NCBI GenBank assembly: GCA_035267045.1 | Contig: DATFMH010000214.1 | Location: 1 to 13,275 of the forward strand | Length of the DNA stretch: 13,275 bases | DNA from: DATFMH01 sp035267045 | GTDB lineage: Bacteria; Bacteroidota; Rhodothermia; Balneolales; DATFMH01 | Direction: 5' to 3' | Shown here: positions 6,474-13,275 of the stretch, one piece after another | Position numbering within the stretch: position 1 is the first letter of the stretch | Layout: each line of letters opens with the position of its first letter | Notes under the pieces: model-generated | The model's input: only the letters and a program-made list of their open reading frames with translations | The model's database searches: none | Told to the model about the DNA's origin: nothing | Translations under genes and position numbers: made by a program

Positions 6474-7598
6474 ATGAAAAAATGTACCATTCTTTATATC
6501 AATTTATTAGCTCTTCTGATTATTGCCGGAACGGCCACCGCCCAGATAACCATTAATCAATCGGACTTACAAGGCCTTGTAGGAAAAACATTTAATGTTA
6601 AGACTTACGAATCTACAACAGCCAGCGATTTTACAGCATTAGTGGCACAAACCGGGACAAATCAAACTTTCGATTTTTCAGCGATTACTTCTTTTAGTCA
6701 GACGTATGACGGAACGATCCAATATATCGGACTTCCGGCAGATTTGCCGGGTTCCAATTCCGCAGAAGTACAAAGAGCTAATATTGCCGTTAAAATAGGG
6801 TTAACAAGCACTGGACAAGCATCCGACTCAACGGCCTGGATTTACGAACAGGTCAATAGTGACAGTTTGAATTTCGCCGGTATTGTTTTTGTCTCACAAA
6901 GTGATCTAAATGGTGATAATATTACACCCGATACAGTTTTGATTAGTTATAGTCCATACTTACTTAACGCTAAGCTGCCCTTGACTTATCAAACAGCATG
7001 GTCGGACTCCGCTACTTATAATCTGATTTTTCAGGGTTCTGTTTTATACTCACAAAAAATAAAAATCGATGTTACGGTAGATGGATATGGAACATTGGTA
7101 ACAGCTACCAGTTCCGATGATTGTTTACGTTTAAACAGAACCACAACTATGACATCCAATATCGGCGGTATCATCTCTTCAACTACAACAGGTTCTATCG
7201 ATTTCATTACAAAAACGGGTTCTTCCATAGCCGCATCTATTCAGCTTGATAATAGTGGAAATCCAATATCCGGCCAATATAATGATTTGACAATGGGTAC
7301 ACCTATTGAAACACCCCCCACTGAATCTCTTGTTAAGGATTACCGTCTCAATCAAAACTATCCCAATCCTTTCAACCCGACAACCGTAATCAGTTACGAC
7401 CTCAGGAAAGCAGGTGAAGTCAAACTTCAGGTGTTTAATTCAATTGGACAGAAAGTAGCCACTCTTGTGAATAATGCACAAACCGCCGGCTTCCACAAAA
7501 TTACATTTAATGCTTCCGGACTGAATAGCGGGCTTTATTTCTATAAACTGGTAACCAGTGACTTCACGCAAACCAAAAAGATGATGCTTATTAAATAA
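6474..7598 (+). CDS. Secreted protein of unknown function with T9SS type A sorting domain
   Basis: This 374-residue protein carries a signal peptide (MKKCTILYINLLALLIIAG, with likely cleavage after ATA at 21-23, leaving an N-terminal glutamine). Residues about 24-285 are serine/threonine-rich, predicted beta-rich, and contain no motif I can assign. A phrase of the type TNQTFDFS near residue 60 recurs in many uncharacterised secreted Bacteroidota proteins (recalled). The last 83 residues, 292-374, form a T9SS type A sorting domain: LNQNYPNPFNPTTVISY, then VFNSIGQKVATLV, GFHKITFNASGLNSGLYFYKL, and a basic end TKKMMLIK. The protein should therefore cross the inner membrane by Sec and the outer membrane by T9SS, and be anchored or released there. 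A probable terminator follows at 7628-7659. The same sorting domain type ends the propeller protein at 10127. Confidence 0.9.
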   Translation: MKKCTILYINLLALLIIAGTATAQITINQSDLQGLVGKTFNVKTYESTTASDFTALVAQTGTNQTFDFSAITSFSQTYDGTIQYIGLPADLPGSNSAEVQRANIAVKIGLTSTGQASDSTAWIYEQVNSDSLNFAGIVFVSQSDLNGDNITPDTVLISYSPYLLNAKLPLTYQTAWSDSATYNLIFQGSVLYSQKIKIDVTVDGYGTLVTATSSDDCLRLNRTTTMTSNIGGIISSTTTGSIDFITKTGSSIAASIQLDNSGNPISGQYNDLTMGTPIETPPTESLVKDYRLNQNYPNPFNPTTVISYDLRKAGEVKLQVFNSIGQKVATLVNNAQTAGFHKITFNASGLNSGLYFYKLVTSDFTQTKKMMLIK

Positions 7599-7938
7599 GC
7601 TTGTTCTTTTCAATTAAATCCAAAATCCACCAACAGCTTGTTCCGGCAGGCCGTTGGTGTGTTTAATGAGCATTCATTTTAAAGCTTTTTGATATAGGAA
7701 TAGATATAGAAATCTTGAATGATTTATTCCAACAATCCAATGACTAAAGTTGAATGCAACCCGATTTTTATAGGTTGACTCAATACCGGAGAATATCATT
7801 TTGCTGACTGAGGTGAATCCGCATCTCACACAAACCATAGTACATTAAATACCTCCTCCCATATTTCTATAATTTACCCTACCTTTACACACATCATATA
7901 CGATTAATTTTCTACTAATAATCATAGCATATATATAT
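7599..7938. other. Intergenic region before the cupin gene
   Basis: These 340 bases hold the hairpin at 7628-7659 near the left end and no supported gene. TACCTTTA at 7880-7887 is one mismatch from the TAnnTTTG -7 consensus and lies about 50 bases before the cupin ATG, but no -33 element is visible. A run of alternating AT directly precedes the ATG. Nothing else stands out. Confidence 0.5.
7628..7659 (+). terminator. Probable terminator of the secreted-protein gene
   Basis: CACCAACAGC (7628-7637) pairs with GCCGTTGGTG (7650-7659) with one mismatch, leaving a 12-base loop. It lies 30 bases after the stop codon and is followed by TGTTTAATG, a weak T-rich tail. The position and stem strength fit an intrinsic terminator. 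Confidence 0.5.
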
Positions 7939-8448
7939 ATGAGTGCGAAAGCGATGAAGCAAAAGCTTTTTGATGAAACAGAGGCAAAACTAATAGCCCA
8001 GGGTTTTACTATTGTAGAAGAGGACAGAAATCGTCCATGGGGTGGTTTCTTTGTAATCGACGAAAATCAGGCTCAAAAATTTTCCGGTATTTATTTTGAT
8101 AATATTCCTGTGAACCAGTTAAGGATATCCGGTAAATTGAGTCCCAAAATATTAATTGTCCAACCGGATAAACGCCTTTCATGGCAGTATCACCATCGCA
8201 GGGCCGAAATTTGGAAAGTTGTTGAAGGACCCGTAGGTATCATAACCAGTCCGACAAATGAACAAGGTTTGCTTAAAAAATATCTACCCGGTGATCAAAT
8301 CACGCTCCAACAAGGCGAACGGCACCGCCTTATTGGCCTTGATGATTGGGGAATAGTCGCTGAGATATGGCAGCACACAGACAAAGAACATCCATCTGAC
8401 GAGGATGATATTGTACGTGTTGAAGATGACTTTGGCCGTGGCGATTGA
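7939..8448 (+). CDS. Mannose-6-phosphate-isomerase-type cupin
   Basis: This 169-residue cytoplasmic protein is a stand-alone cupin of the kind found as the C-terminal domain of ManC/type II phosphomannose isomerases. Relatives interconvert fructose-6-phosphate and mannose-6-phosphate on the way to GDP-mannose; the actual substrate here is not shown. Visible motifs are RPWGGFFV at 32-39, the metal-binding HHRRAEIW at 85-92, the second cupin motif with GERHRL at 126-131, AEIWQH at 141-146, and the family's closing signature EDDIVRVEDDFGR at 155-167. The nucleotidyltransferase half of bifunctional ManC is absent, and no GDP-mannose gene is nearby. The ATG at 7939 has no Shine-Dalgarno sequence; an in-frame ATG six codons in is an alternative. 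It forms a single-gene unit. Confidence 0.85.
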   Translation: MSAKAMKQKLFDETEAKLIAQGFTIVEEDRNRPWGGFFVIDENQAQKFSGIYFDNIPVNQLRISGKLSPKILIVQPDKRLSWQYHHRRAEIWKVVEGPVGIITSPTNEQGLLKKYLPGDQITLQQGERHRLIGLDDWGIVAEIWQHTDKEHPSDEDDIVRVEDDFGRGD

Positions 8449-8551
8449 GATATACATTCTTATCGAACACGCATGAAGTAAATTATACGAATTTTGGCCT
8501 ACAGATAAAGTGACGATAGACCATAGTTATCACCCGGGGACTTGATTACCT

Positions 8552-8581
8552 GTATCGGTTAATCAATCGCTTAATTGATAC
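8552..8581. promoter_or_regulatory. Symmetric operator-like inverted repeat
   Basis: The bases GTATC-2-TTAA-8-TTAA-2-GATAC form an exactly centred dyad (8552-8556 with 8577-8581, and 8559-8562 with 8571-8574). It lies 110 bp upstream of the exported-protein start and 100 bp after the cupin gene. It could be a binding site for a dimeric regulator. AT-rich dyads arise by chance, so this is tentative. Confidence 0.3.
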
Positions 8582-8675
8582 TCGTATTCTTAAAATTTTT
8601 TCCCTACTATCTATATACATATATATCAGTACCTTGCTGTATATTACAGGGTTATAATTACATCTTAAAGTTAGT

Positions 8676-8681
8676 GGGAGG
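8676..8681 (+). promoter_or_regulatory. Shine-Dalgarno sequence GGGAGG deciding the start at 8692
   Basis: GGGAGG lies ten bases before the ATG at 8692. The frame is open further upstream to a TTG at 8575, but the ribosome site together with the signal peptide that begins at 8692 supports the later start. Confidence 0.7.
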
Positions 8682-8691
8682 ATTTTTTGTT

Positions 8692-9243
8692 ATGCGTCTA
8701 GTGATATTGATATCGATATGTATTTTTTCTCTTTTCACGGAAACTAAATCAGCTGTAGCGCAACATAAATTATCTTCAGAGACTATTAAAGAATGGTGTT
8801 CTGCCGGCCACAGTGGCAAAGCACCTGATAAATTAACGATGCACACATGGAATCAGTTTGATTTGATTGACGGTTTTGTGAATGCGGATATGCAGGGTAA
8901 AATGTCACTCGTCGATCAACTACCTGAAGATTCCCGTAAAAGTTTCTGGGCCGATCAGGGAATGCTTTCAAACGGGCCAACAACAAAGGATGAATATTTA
9001 TTCGCCACCTGGTTAAAATATATTGGTGAAAAATCTACTATGAGCCACCCGCTCCCCAATGATGTGGATGCCATTAAAGCAATAGCCGTAAAATTGAAGG
9101 CCGCTTTGTCACATAATGACCCTATATTCAAGACCGCAGAAAAAGACGACATTAAGCGCACGAGGAAGGCTTTAAAAGATTTTGACCGGTTCAACACTTT
9201 GCTTGATAAATATGCCCCCTTGTTACAAGGTGCATGTAAGTGA
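8692..9243 (+). CDS. Exported protein of unknown function with two cysteines
   Basis: I do not recognise this 183-residue protein. A signal peptide is clear: MRLVILISICIFSLFTETKS, with likely cleavage after AVA at 21-23. The mature part is mostly helical and charged, with two cysteines, Cys36 (EWCSAGH) and Cys182 in the C-terminal GACK; they could form one disulfide linking both ends. Noticeable stretches are HTWNQFDLIDGFVNADMQGK (51-70), a helix-rich middle around EYLFATWLKYIGEK, and a lysine-rich region DDIKRTRKALKDFDRFNTL (172-180 being the last part). There is no lipobox, no T9SS domain and no transmembrane segment after the signal, so a soluble periplasmic location is inferred. The neighbours give no functional hint. 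Confidence 0.78.
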   Translation: MRLVILISICIFSLFTETKSAVAQHKLSSETIKEWCSAGHSGKAPDKLTMHTWNQFDLIDGFVNADMQGKMSLVDQLPEDSRKSFWADQGMLSNGPTTKDEYLFATWLKYIGEKSTMSHPLPNDVDAIKAIAVKLKAALSHNDPIFKTAEKDDIKRTRKALKDFDRFNTLLDKYAPLLQGACK

Positions 9244-9347
9244 ATTTATATGTCTATTTAAAGTTTCTAAATGCATAGATTATTGAATAATAATATATCG
9301 ATATTATCACGTAATCTTAAAAAAATACGCACTTATTATTTTCATTT

Positions 9348-9914
9348 ATGAAACTCAGACAAAATAAACCCGCGTTACTTCTTATTGATATTCAAAAAGG
9401 ATTTGATGATGAAGAATATTGGGGTGGTAATCGTAATAATAAAAATGCAGAAGCGAATGCTGGAAAAATCCTGCAAAAATGGAGGGAGTTAGAGCTGCCT
9501 GTCTATCATGTCAGACATAGTTCTGTTAATCCTGATTCAAAGCTACACAAGAATAATCCCGGTTTTGCATTCAAGTATGAAGTAAACCCATTGGACGATG
9601 AACCCGTAATCACCAAGAATGTTAATTCTGCTTTTATAGGTACTGATTTAAAAGAGCAATTGGATTCACGAGGCATTAATACAGTGGTTATTATAGGTAT
9701 TACAACCAATCATTGTGTGTCAACGACTGCACGCATGGCCGGTAATTATGGTTATGATACTTATGTGATATCCGATGCCACCGCTACATTTGACAGAATC
9801 GGTATTAATGGTGAAAATTATGATTCCGAGCTCGTTCATCTTACCGCACTGGCAAGTCTTAAAGATGAATTCGCGACAATCCTGAATACCGAAGAATTAT
9901 TTCATCAATTATAA
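9348..9914 (+). CDS. Isochorismatase-family cysteine hydrolase
   Basis: This 188-residue enzyme belongs to the isochorismatase-like (nicotinamidase/carbamoylhydrolase) superfamily. The catalytic triad is readable: Asp14 in ALLLIDIQKGF, Lys90 in VITKNVNSAF, and the nucleophile Cys123 in GITTNHCVSTTARM. The length matches the single-domain family. Members hydrolyse isochorismate, nicotinamide, N-carbamoyl amines or other small amides, and sequence alone does not settle the substrate. The nicotinamidase metal-binding DxHxxxxH pattern is not visible, which argues against nicotinamidase. The ATG at 9348 is the first in the frame and has no Shine-Dalgarno sequence. It converges with the propeller-protein gene, with 212 bp between their stops. 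Confidence 0.9.
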   Translation: MKLRQNKPALLLIDIQKGFDDEEYWGGNRNNKNAEANAGKILQKWRELELPVYHVRHSSVNPDSKLHKNNPGFAFKYEVNPLDDEPVITKNVNSAFIGTDLKEQLDSRGINTVVIIGITTNHCVSTTARMAGNYGYDTYVISDATATFDRIGINGENYDSELVHLTALASLKDEFATILNTEELFHQL

Positions 9915-10006
9915 ATTTACCGAACTGCATATTTGCTGAAACATGATTCATTATGGTGATCTCAAATTATAAATTCGGTCGACAATCCATTATATGACTG
10001 AATAAA

Positions 10007-10093
10007 ACAACAGGTTGACAGGCCAGGTATTTCCAATCGCCCCTAAATACTCCCGCAATCTTATGAAATATCCTGAATACCTGTCACTGTTGT
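10007..10093. repeat. Long imperfect inverted repeat between convergent genes
   Basis: The left arm, 10007-10031 (ACAACAG, TGACA, then GGTATT), pairs with the right arm, 10076-10093 (AATACC, TGTCA, then CTGTTGT), with small bulges, around a loop of about 44 bases. It sits between the stops of the isochorismatase-family gene and the propeller gene, and could terminate both transcripts. No clean T run follows either arm, so a role as a mere palindromic repeat is equally possible. Confidence 0.45.
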
Positions 10094-10126
10094 CAAATCA
10101 TTTAAAATCGTCTTTTCACTTTGAAA

Positions 10127-13100
10127 CTATTTTATAAGCAGCATTTTCTTTGTCTGAACGGCGGCATTTGTCCTGATTCGATAGAAATAAACTCCGCTTG
10201 CCAGATGTGAGGCATCGAAAGTTATTACATGTATACCTGCCGATTGACGATTATTGACCAGCTCCGCTACCTTCCTACCCAATATGTTATACACAGTCAG
10301 ATGAACCATCATCGAATTAGGCAATGCGTATTTTATTTGTGTTGTCGGATTAAAAGGATTCGGGTAGTTTTGTTTTAACTCGACTTTAGTCGGCAGATTC
10401 CGGACAAGTGATTTATCATGTTGAACATCGGTAGGTAAATTTCCTCCTCCATTATAGATGAAGACACCCCCTCCGGATGTACCAATCCATGCACGCCCAT
10501 GAGAATCGAATGATACTGTGGAAATATCACTACTGCTTAACCTGGAATTATTGTGATCGAGAATAGTAAATTTACTACCGTCATAATATGCCAAAGTACC
10601 CGATGTTTTTGCAAAACCGCCCGAAAAAGCAAACCACAGCACTCCATTGGCATCCTCTGTGATATCATTTATCTCTCCTGTATTCTGTGGAAGTGTGATA
10701 TCAGTCCAACTGCTCCCATCAAATTTTGAAAGCATTGAGGATAGACCGGAATTGGATGCTACCCAAAGATTACCTTGCTTATCTATGGTTAGTGCATTTA
10801 TCATATCACCAAGTGATGTATTACTGCTGTTATACACTGTCCATGAACTGCCATCAAAAGAATATAATCCGTTATTTAGTGTACCCACCCAAACGGTACC
10901 ATCTTTAGATACGATGATATTACCCAATGATGTTACTGAAAATGAACTTCCGGGTTTATAGATATTCCATTTCGATCCATTATACATTACAATACCGGTA
11001 CCCTGAATGGCAGCCCAGATATTGCCCATATTATCCGTCGTTATATCTGTGACGGCTTCATTTTGTGTACCCATTTCCGTTTTTCCATACGTTAGCCAGT
11101 GCACACCATCATATTCTGACAGACCGTTTTTCGTTCCGGCCCATATGTCACCATCGCCGTCAATGGTTATTCCCGTAATATCACCACTTAAAATTCCGGA
11201 ATTATTTTTATCAAAGACCGACCAGGTTGATCCATTAAACATCACCAGGCCACCCGATGCCGAATTTCCACTAAAAAGGCCGAGTTGGGAATCCACATTC
11301 ATCCATGCATTTCCATGTTGATCGAAACTGATCCTGCTTATGCTGTTTGAGGGTAACCCGGAATTGGAAGTATTATGTGCTTTCCAGTTTAAACCGTCAT
11401 ATTCCACTAAAGTACTTTTATTCGTGCTTTCAGATGTCAAAACGGAATTGGTTGTTCCGGTCCATACTTCTCCGTTTGAATCTACTAATAGTGATTTGAC
11501 ATCATTAGAGGCCAATTTCGAATTGTCTTTATCATATGTTGTGAAATTTGTACCATCAAAACGTTTTAATCCGAAACTCAAGGTACCTATCCACAGATTC
11601 CCCTTTGAATCGAATTTCAGATCATTAGCACTGATTTTAAAGGTTATCGATTGTTCAACCTGATCATGTTCAGTCCATGTTGAACCATCATAATCGGCCA
11701 AACCCGCATAAGTACCTACCCATACTGTGCCATTTGTATCGAACGCGATAGCATTAACATTATCGTTGGGAATTGAGGAATTAGTCGTATTAAAAGTGGT
11801 AACTGTTGAGCCGTCGTATTCAGCCAATCCTTTGCCATCTGTTCCAACCCATACATTATTTTTATCATCAAATGTAATGGTATTTATTTGGGCCCCTGAG
11901 GGAATATTCGATGTTTCTATATTGAATGAAGTGCCATCATAAGAAATCAGCCCCTGATTACTTGTGGAATAAGCTTGTGAAGAGATAGTCCCTAACCAAA
12001 TTTTATCATTTTTATCTACAGCCAACGCTGTTATGTTATTAGCAGGCAAGCTTGAATTGGACGAATTATATACTTTCCATTCGGAACCATCATATTTTGC
12101 TAACCCTTCTTTTGTTCCTATCCAAAGTTGTCCTTTGCTGTCTGTTGCGAGCTTATTAATATGATTTGTTGGCAACTTTGAATTGGCCCTGGTGAAATAC
12201 GTATTCATACCCGTCGAAGTATCATATTTTGTTAAGCCACCGTTGGTAGCCAACCACAATACCTGCCCTTGTTGAATAATATCATTAATAATGCTGCCAT
12301 TGGTGTAATTCATCCAGTTACTTGTAACTGATGAATGTGCATCTAACACAGTTATATAACCTGCTTTAGTATAAGATGTACTGCCGTCGGCATTTGTTAC
12401 TTTGAGTGTTACATCGTAAGTACCCGTTGAATTGTATGTAACAGACGGATTGGCATCGGTCGACGAAGACGGATCTCCCCCCTGAAATGTCCATTGCCTT
12501 TTCGAGACTTTGGAATTTGTTAAATCACTGAAATTAACCGTAAGAGGAGCATAACCTCTGTGAATATCAGCTGTAAAATTGGCAATGGGATCGGAACCAC
12601 CCTGTAACTTGATCAATTCGCCCCTTTCATTTCCAATCCATTTTACATCATTGGAATCGATAACCATGTGTGTCGGGAACGAGTTGGTTAACTTTGAATT
12701 TACACTACTGAAAACATGGAATTTTTTACCATCGAATTTAGCAATGGATGGTATATAATCGTTAAAGACTACCCATAAATTTCCACTTGAATCGAATGAC
12801 AGGTTTTGGACTCTGTCACCGACTAAAGCCGAGTTATTTCTATTATATTCCTTGAAATTCGTCCCATCGAAAGAGTCGATGCCATGATAATAATTGGCCA
12901 GCCACAATGTACCATTATTATCAGATGTGATATCAGTTATATGAAAATCAACGAGATTATAATCTTTAGCCTTATAAATCGTCCAGTTTGTACCGTCGTA
13001 TTTAGCAAGACCGCTTCCGGTACTGCCATAACTGTCATCATTATAGGCAAACCACATTGTTCCGTTCGAATCCGCGTAAATAGATGTGATATTATTCACC

Positions 13101-13275
13101 GGCAAGGGCGTATTGCTCATATCATATTGTTTCCAGGAAGAACCATTGTATTTGATTAATCCGCTATTCCCCGGGGCTATCCATATGTTGTTACTCGTAT
13201 CAACAGCCATATCATTTATGGCACTATCATAAATATTCAGATTTAAATAATCGTTTTTTTTCGTCCAATTAGCAC
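10127..13275 (-). CDS. Large T9SS-secreted Reg_prop propeller protein with PKD domain (5' end beyond the window)
   Basis: The frame stays open to the right edge, giving 1048 visible residues; the first in-window ATG (13210) sits inside a blade and is not the start. Units of the pattern GxxWxGTxxGLxxYDGxxWxxYN, typical of the Reg_prop two-component-regulator propeller repeat, occur 19 times. Five lie before a PKD domain and 14 after it. Counting from the ATG at 13210, the PKD domain spans residues about 206-294 (12338-12595), with ANFTAD, WTFQGGDPSSSTDANPSVTY and GTYDVTLKVTNADG. The 14 later blades suit two seven-bladed propellers. The last 83 residues (10130-10378) are a T9SS sorting domain: LKQNYPNPFNPTTQIKY, YNILGRKVAELV, GVYFYRI, TKKMLLIK. 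Blades of this kind sense ligands in hybrid histidine kinases; here no kinase follows, so the visible part is a secreted or surface binding protein (inference). The ligand is unknown. Confidence 0.92.
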   Translation of the reverse strand, partial: ANWTKKNDYLNLNIYDSAINDMAVDTSNNIWIAPGNSGLIKYNGSSWKQYDMSNTPLPVNNITSIYADSNGTMWFAYNDDSYGSTGSGLAKYDGTNWTIYKAKDYNLVDFHITDITSDNNGTLWLANYYHGIDSFDGTNFKEYNRNNSALVGDRVQNLSFDSSGNLWVVFNDYIPSIAKFDGKKFHVFSSVNSKLTNSFPTHMVIDSNDVKWIGNERGELIKLQGGSDPIANFTADIHRGYAPLTVNFSDLTNSKVSKRQWTFQGGDPSSSTDANPSVTYNSTGTYDVTLKVTNADGSTSYTKAGYITVLDAHSSVTSNWMNYTNGSIINDIIQQGQVLWLATNGGLTKYDTSTGMNTYFTRANSKLPTNHINKLATDSKGQLWIGTKEGLAKYDGSEWKVYNSSNSSLPANNITALAVDKNDKIWLGTISSQAYSTSNQGLISYDGTSFNIETSNIPSGAQINTITFDDKNNVWVGTDGKGLAEYDGSTVTTFNTTNSSIPNDNVNAIAFDTNGTVWVGTYAGLADYDGSTWTEHDQVEQSITFKISANDLKFDSKGNLWIGTLSFGLKRFDGTNFTTYDKDNSKLASNDVKSLLVDSNGEVWTGTTNSVLTSESTNKSTLVEYDGLNWKAHNTSNSGLPSNSISRISFDQHGNAWMNVDSQLGLFSGNSASGGLVMFNGSTWSVFDKNNSGILSGDITGITIDGDGDIWAGTKNGLSEYDGVHWLTYGKTEMGTQNEAVTDITTDNMGNIWAAIQGTGIVMYNGSKWNIYKPGSSFSVTSLGNIIVSKDGTVWVGTLNNGLYSFDGSSWTVYNSSNTSLGDMINALTIDKQGNLWVASNSGLSSMLSKFDGSSWTDITLPQNTGEINDITEDANGVLWFAFSGGFAKTSGTLAYYDGSKFTILDHNNSRLSSSDISTVSFDSHGRAWIGTSGGGVFIYNGGGNLPTDVQHDKSLVRNLPTKVELKQNYPNPFNPTTQIKYALPNSMMVHLTVYNILGRKVAELVNNRQSAGIHVITFDASHLASGVYFYRIRTNAAVQTKKMLLIK

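Noticed and set aside
8575..8691. Upstream TTG start for the small exported protein
   Set aside because: The Shine-Dalgarno GGGAGG and the signal peptide both point to 8692; the upstream codons overlap an AT-rich, palindrome-containing leader.
8692..9243. Assignment of the small exported protein to the Rap1a/Tai immunity family
   Set aside because: The size and the cysteine-containing exported form are similar, but the family's characteristic cysteine-glycine core motif is not visible.
5693..9914. Plus-strand genes as one operon or a new functional system
   Set aside because: Gaps of 100-370 bp, a probable terminator after the T9SS protein, and unrelated products argue for independent genes.
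9348..9914. Calling the isochorismatase-family protein a nicotinamidase
   Set aside because: The catalytic triad is shared by the whole superfamily and the metal-binding aspartate/histidine set of nicotinamidases is not seen.
10647..13159. Several plus-strand open frames of 60-107 codons opposite the propeller gene
   Set aside because: They are antisense shadows of a repetitive coding sequence, with no motifs or ribosome sites of their own.
13210..13275. ATG at 13210 as the start of the propeller protein
   Set aside because: The frame is open upstream to the window edge, and the codons there read NWTKKN and NIYDSAIND, continuing the blade pattern with no signal peptide.

Overview
The window looks like a chromosomal segment of a Bacteroidota/Ignavibacteriota-type (FCB group) bacterium. 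The evidence is direct: two proteins end in a type IX secretion (T9SS) type A sorting domain of the NYPNPFNP kind, a large TlpA-like thioredoxin lipoprotein is present, most starts lack a clear Shine-Dalgarno sequence, and the DNA is moderately AT-rich with long intergenic gaps. No rRNA, tRNA, CRISPR array, transposase or phage gene was seen.

Left part (1-5378, all genes on the minus strand). Two copies of a structured palindromic repeat (1-106 and 142-266) abut the 3' end of a MocA-like nucleotidyltransferase gene. Upstream of that lies an XdhC/CoxI-family gene. The pair points to maturation of the molybdenum cofactor of a molybdenum hydroxylase that is not in the window. A small unrecognised four-helix membrane protein follows, then a 565-bp gap. 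That gap holds TTATTGAGT-type short repeats, hairpins and a degenerate copy of the 3' end of the next gene. The next gene encodes a 646-residue lipoprotein with a C-terminal TlpA-type thioredoxin domain.

Middle part (5693-9914, all genes on the plus strand). A GNAT acetyltransferase is followed by a T9SS-secreted protein of unknown function, a mannose-6-phosphate-isomerase-type cupin, a small exported orphan protein with a lone cysteine pair, and an isochorismatase-family hydrolase. Gaps of 100-370 bp separate them, so they are probably separate transcription units and not an operon. Several automatically long reading frames here start too early; I placed the starts at internal ATG codons (5693, 6474, 8692), two of which have a good Shine-Dalgarno sequence.

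Right part (10127-13275, minus strand). A very large secreted protein runs off the right edge. It has at least 19 Reg_prop-type propeller blades interrupted by a PKD domain, and a T9SS sorting domain. After the PKD domain there are 14 blades, which fits two seven-bladed propellers.

The genes do not form one recognisable pathway. I see no convincing new defence, mobile or biosynthetic system. The most interesting items are the structurally covarying repeats, the recurrent 10-mer near gene ends, the duplicated gene tail next to the TlpA-like gene, the propeller protein with no kinase in its visible part, and the orphan exported proteins.
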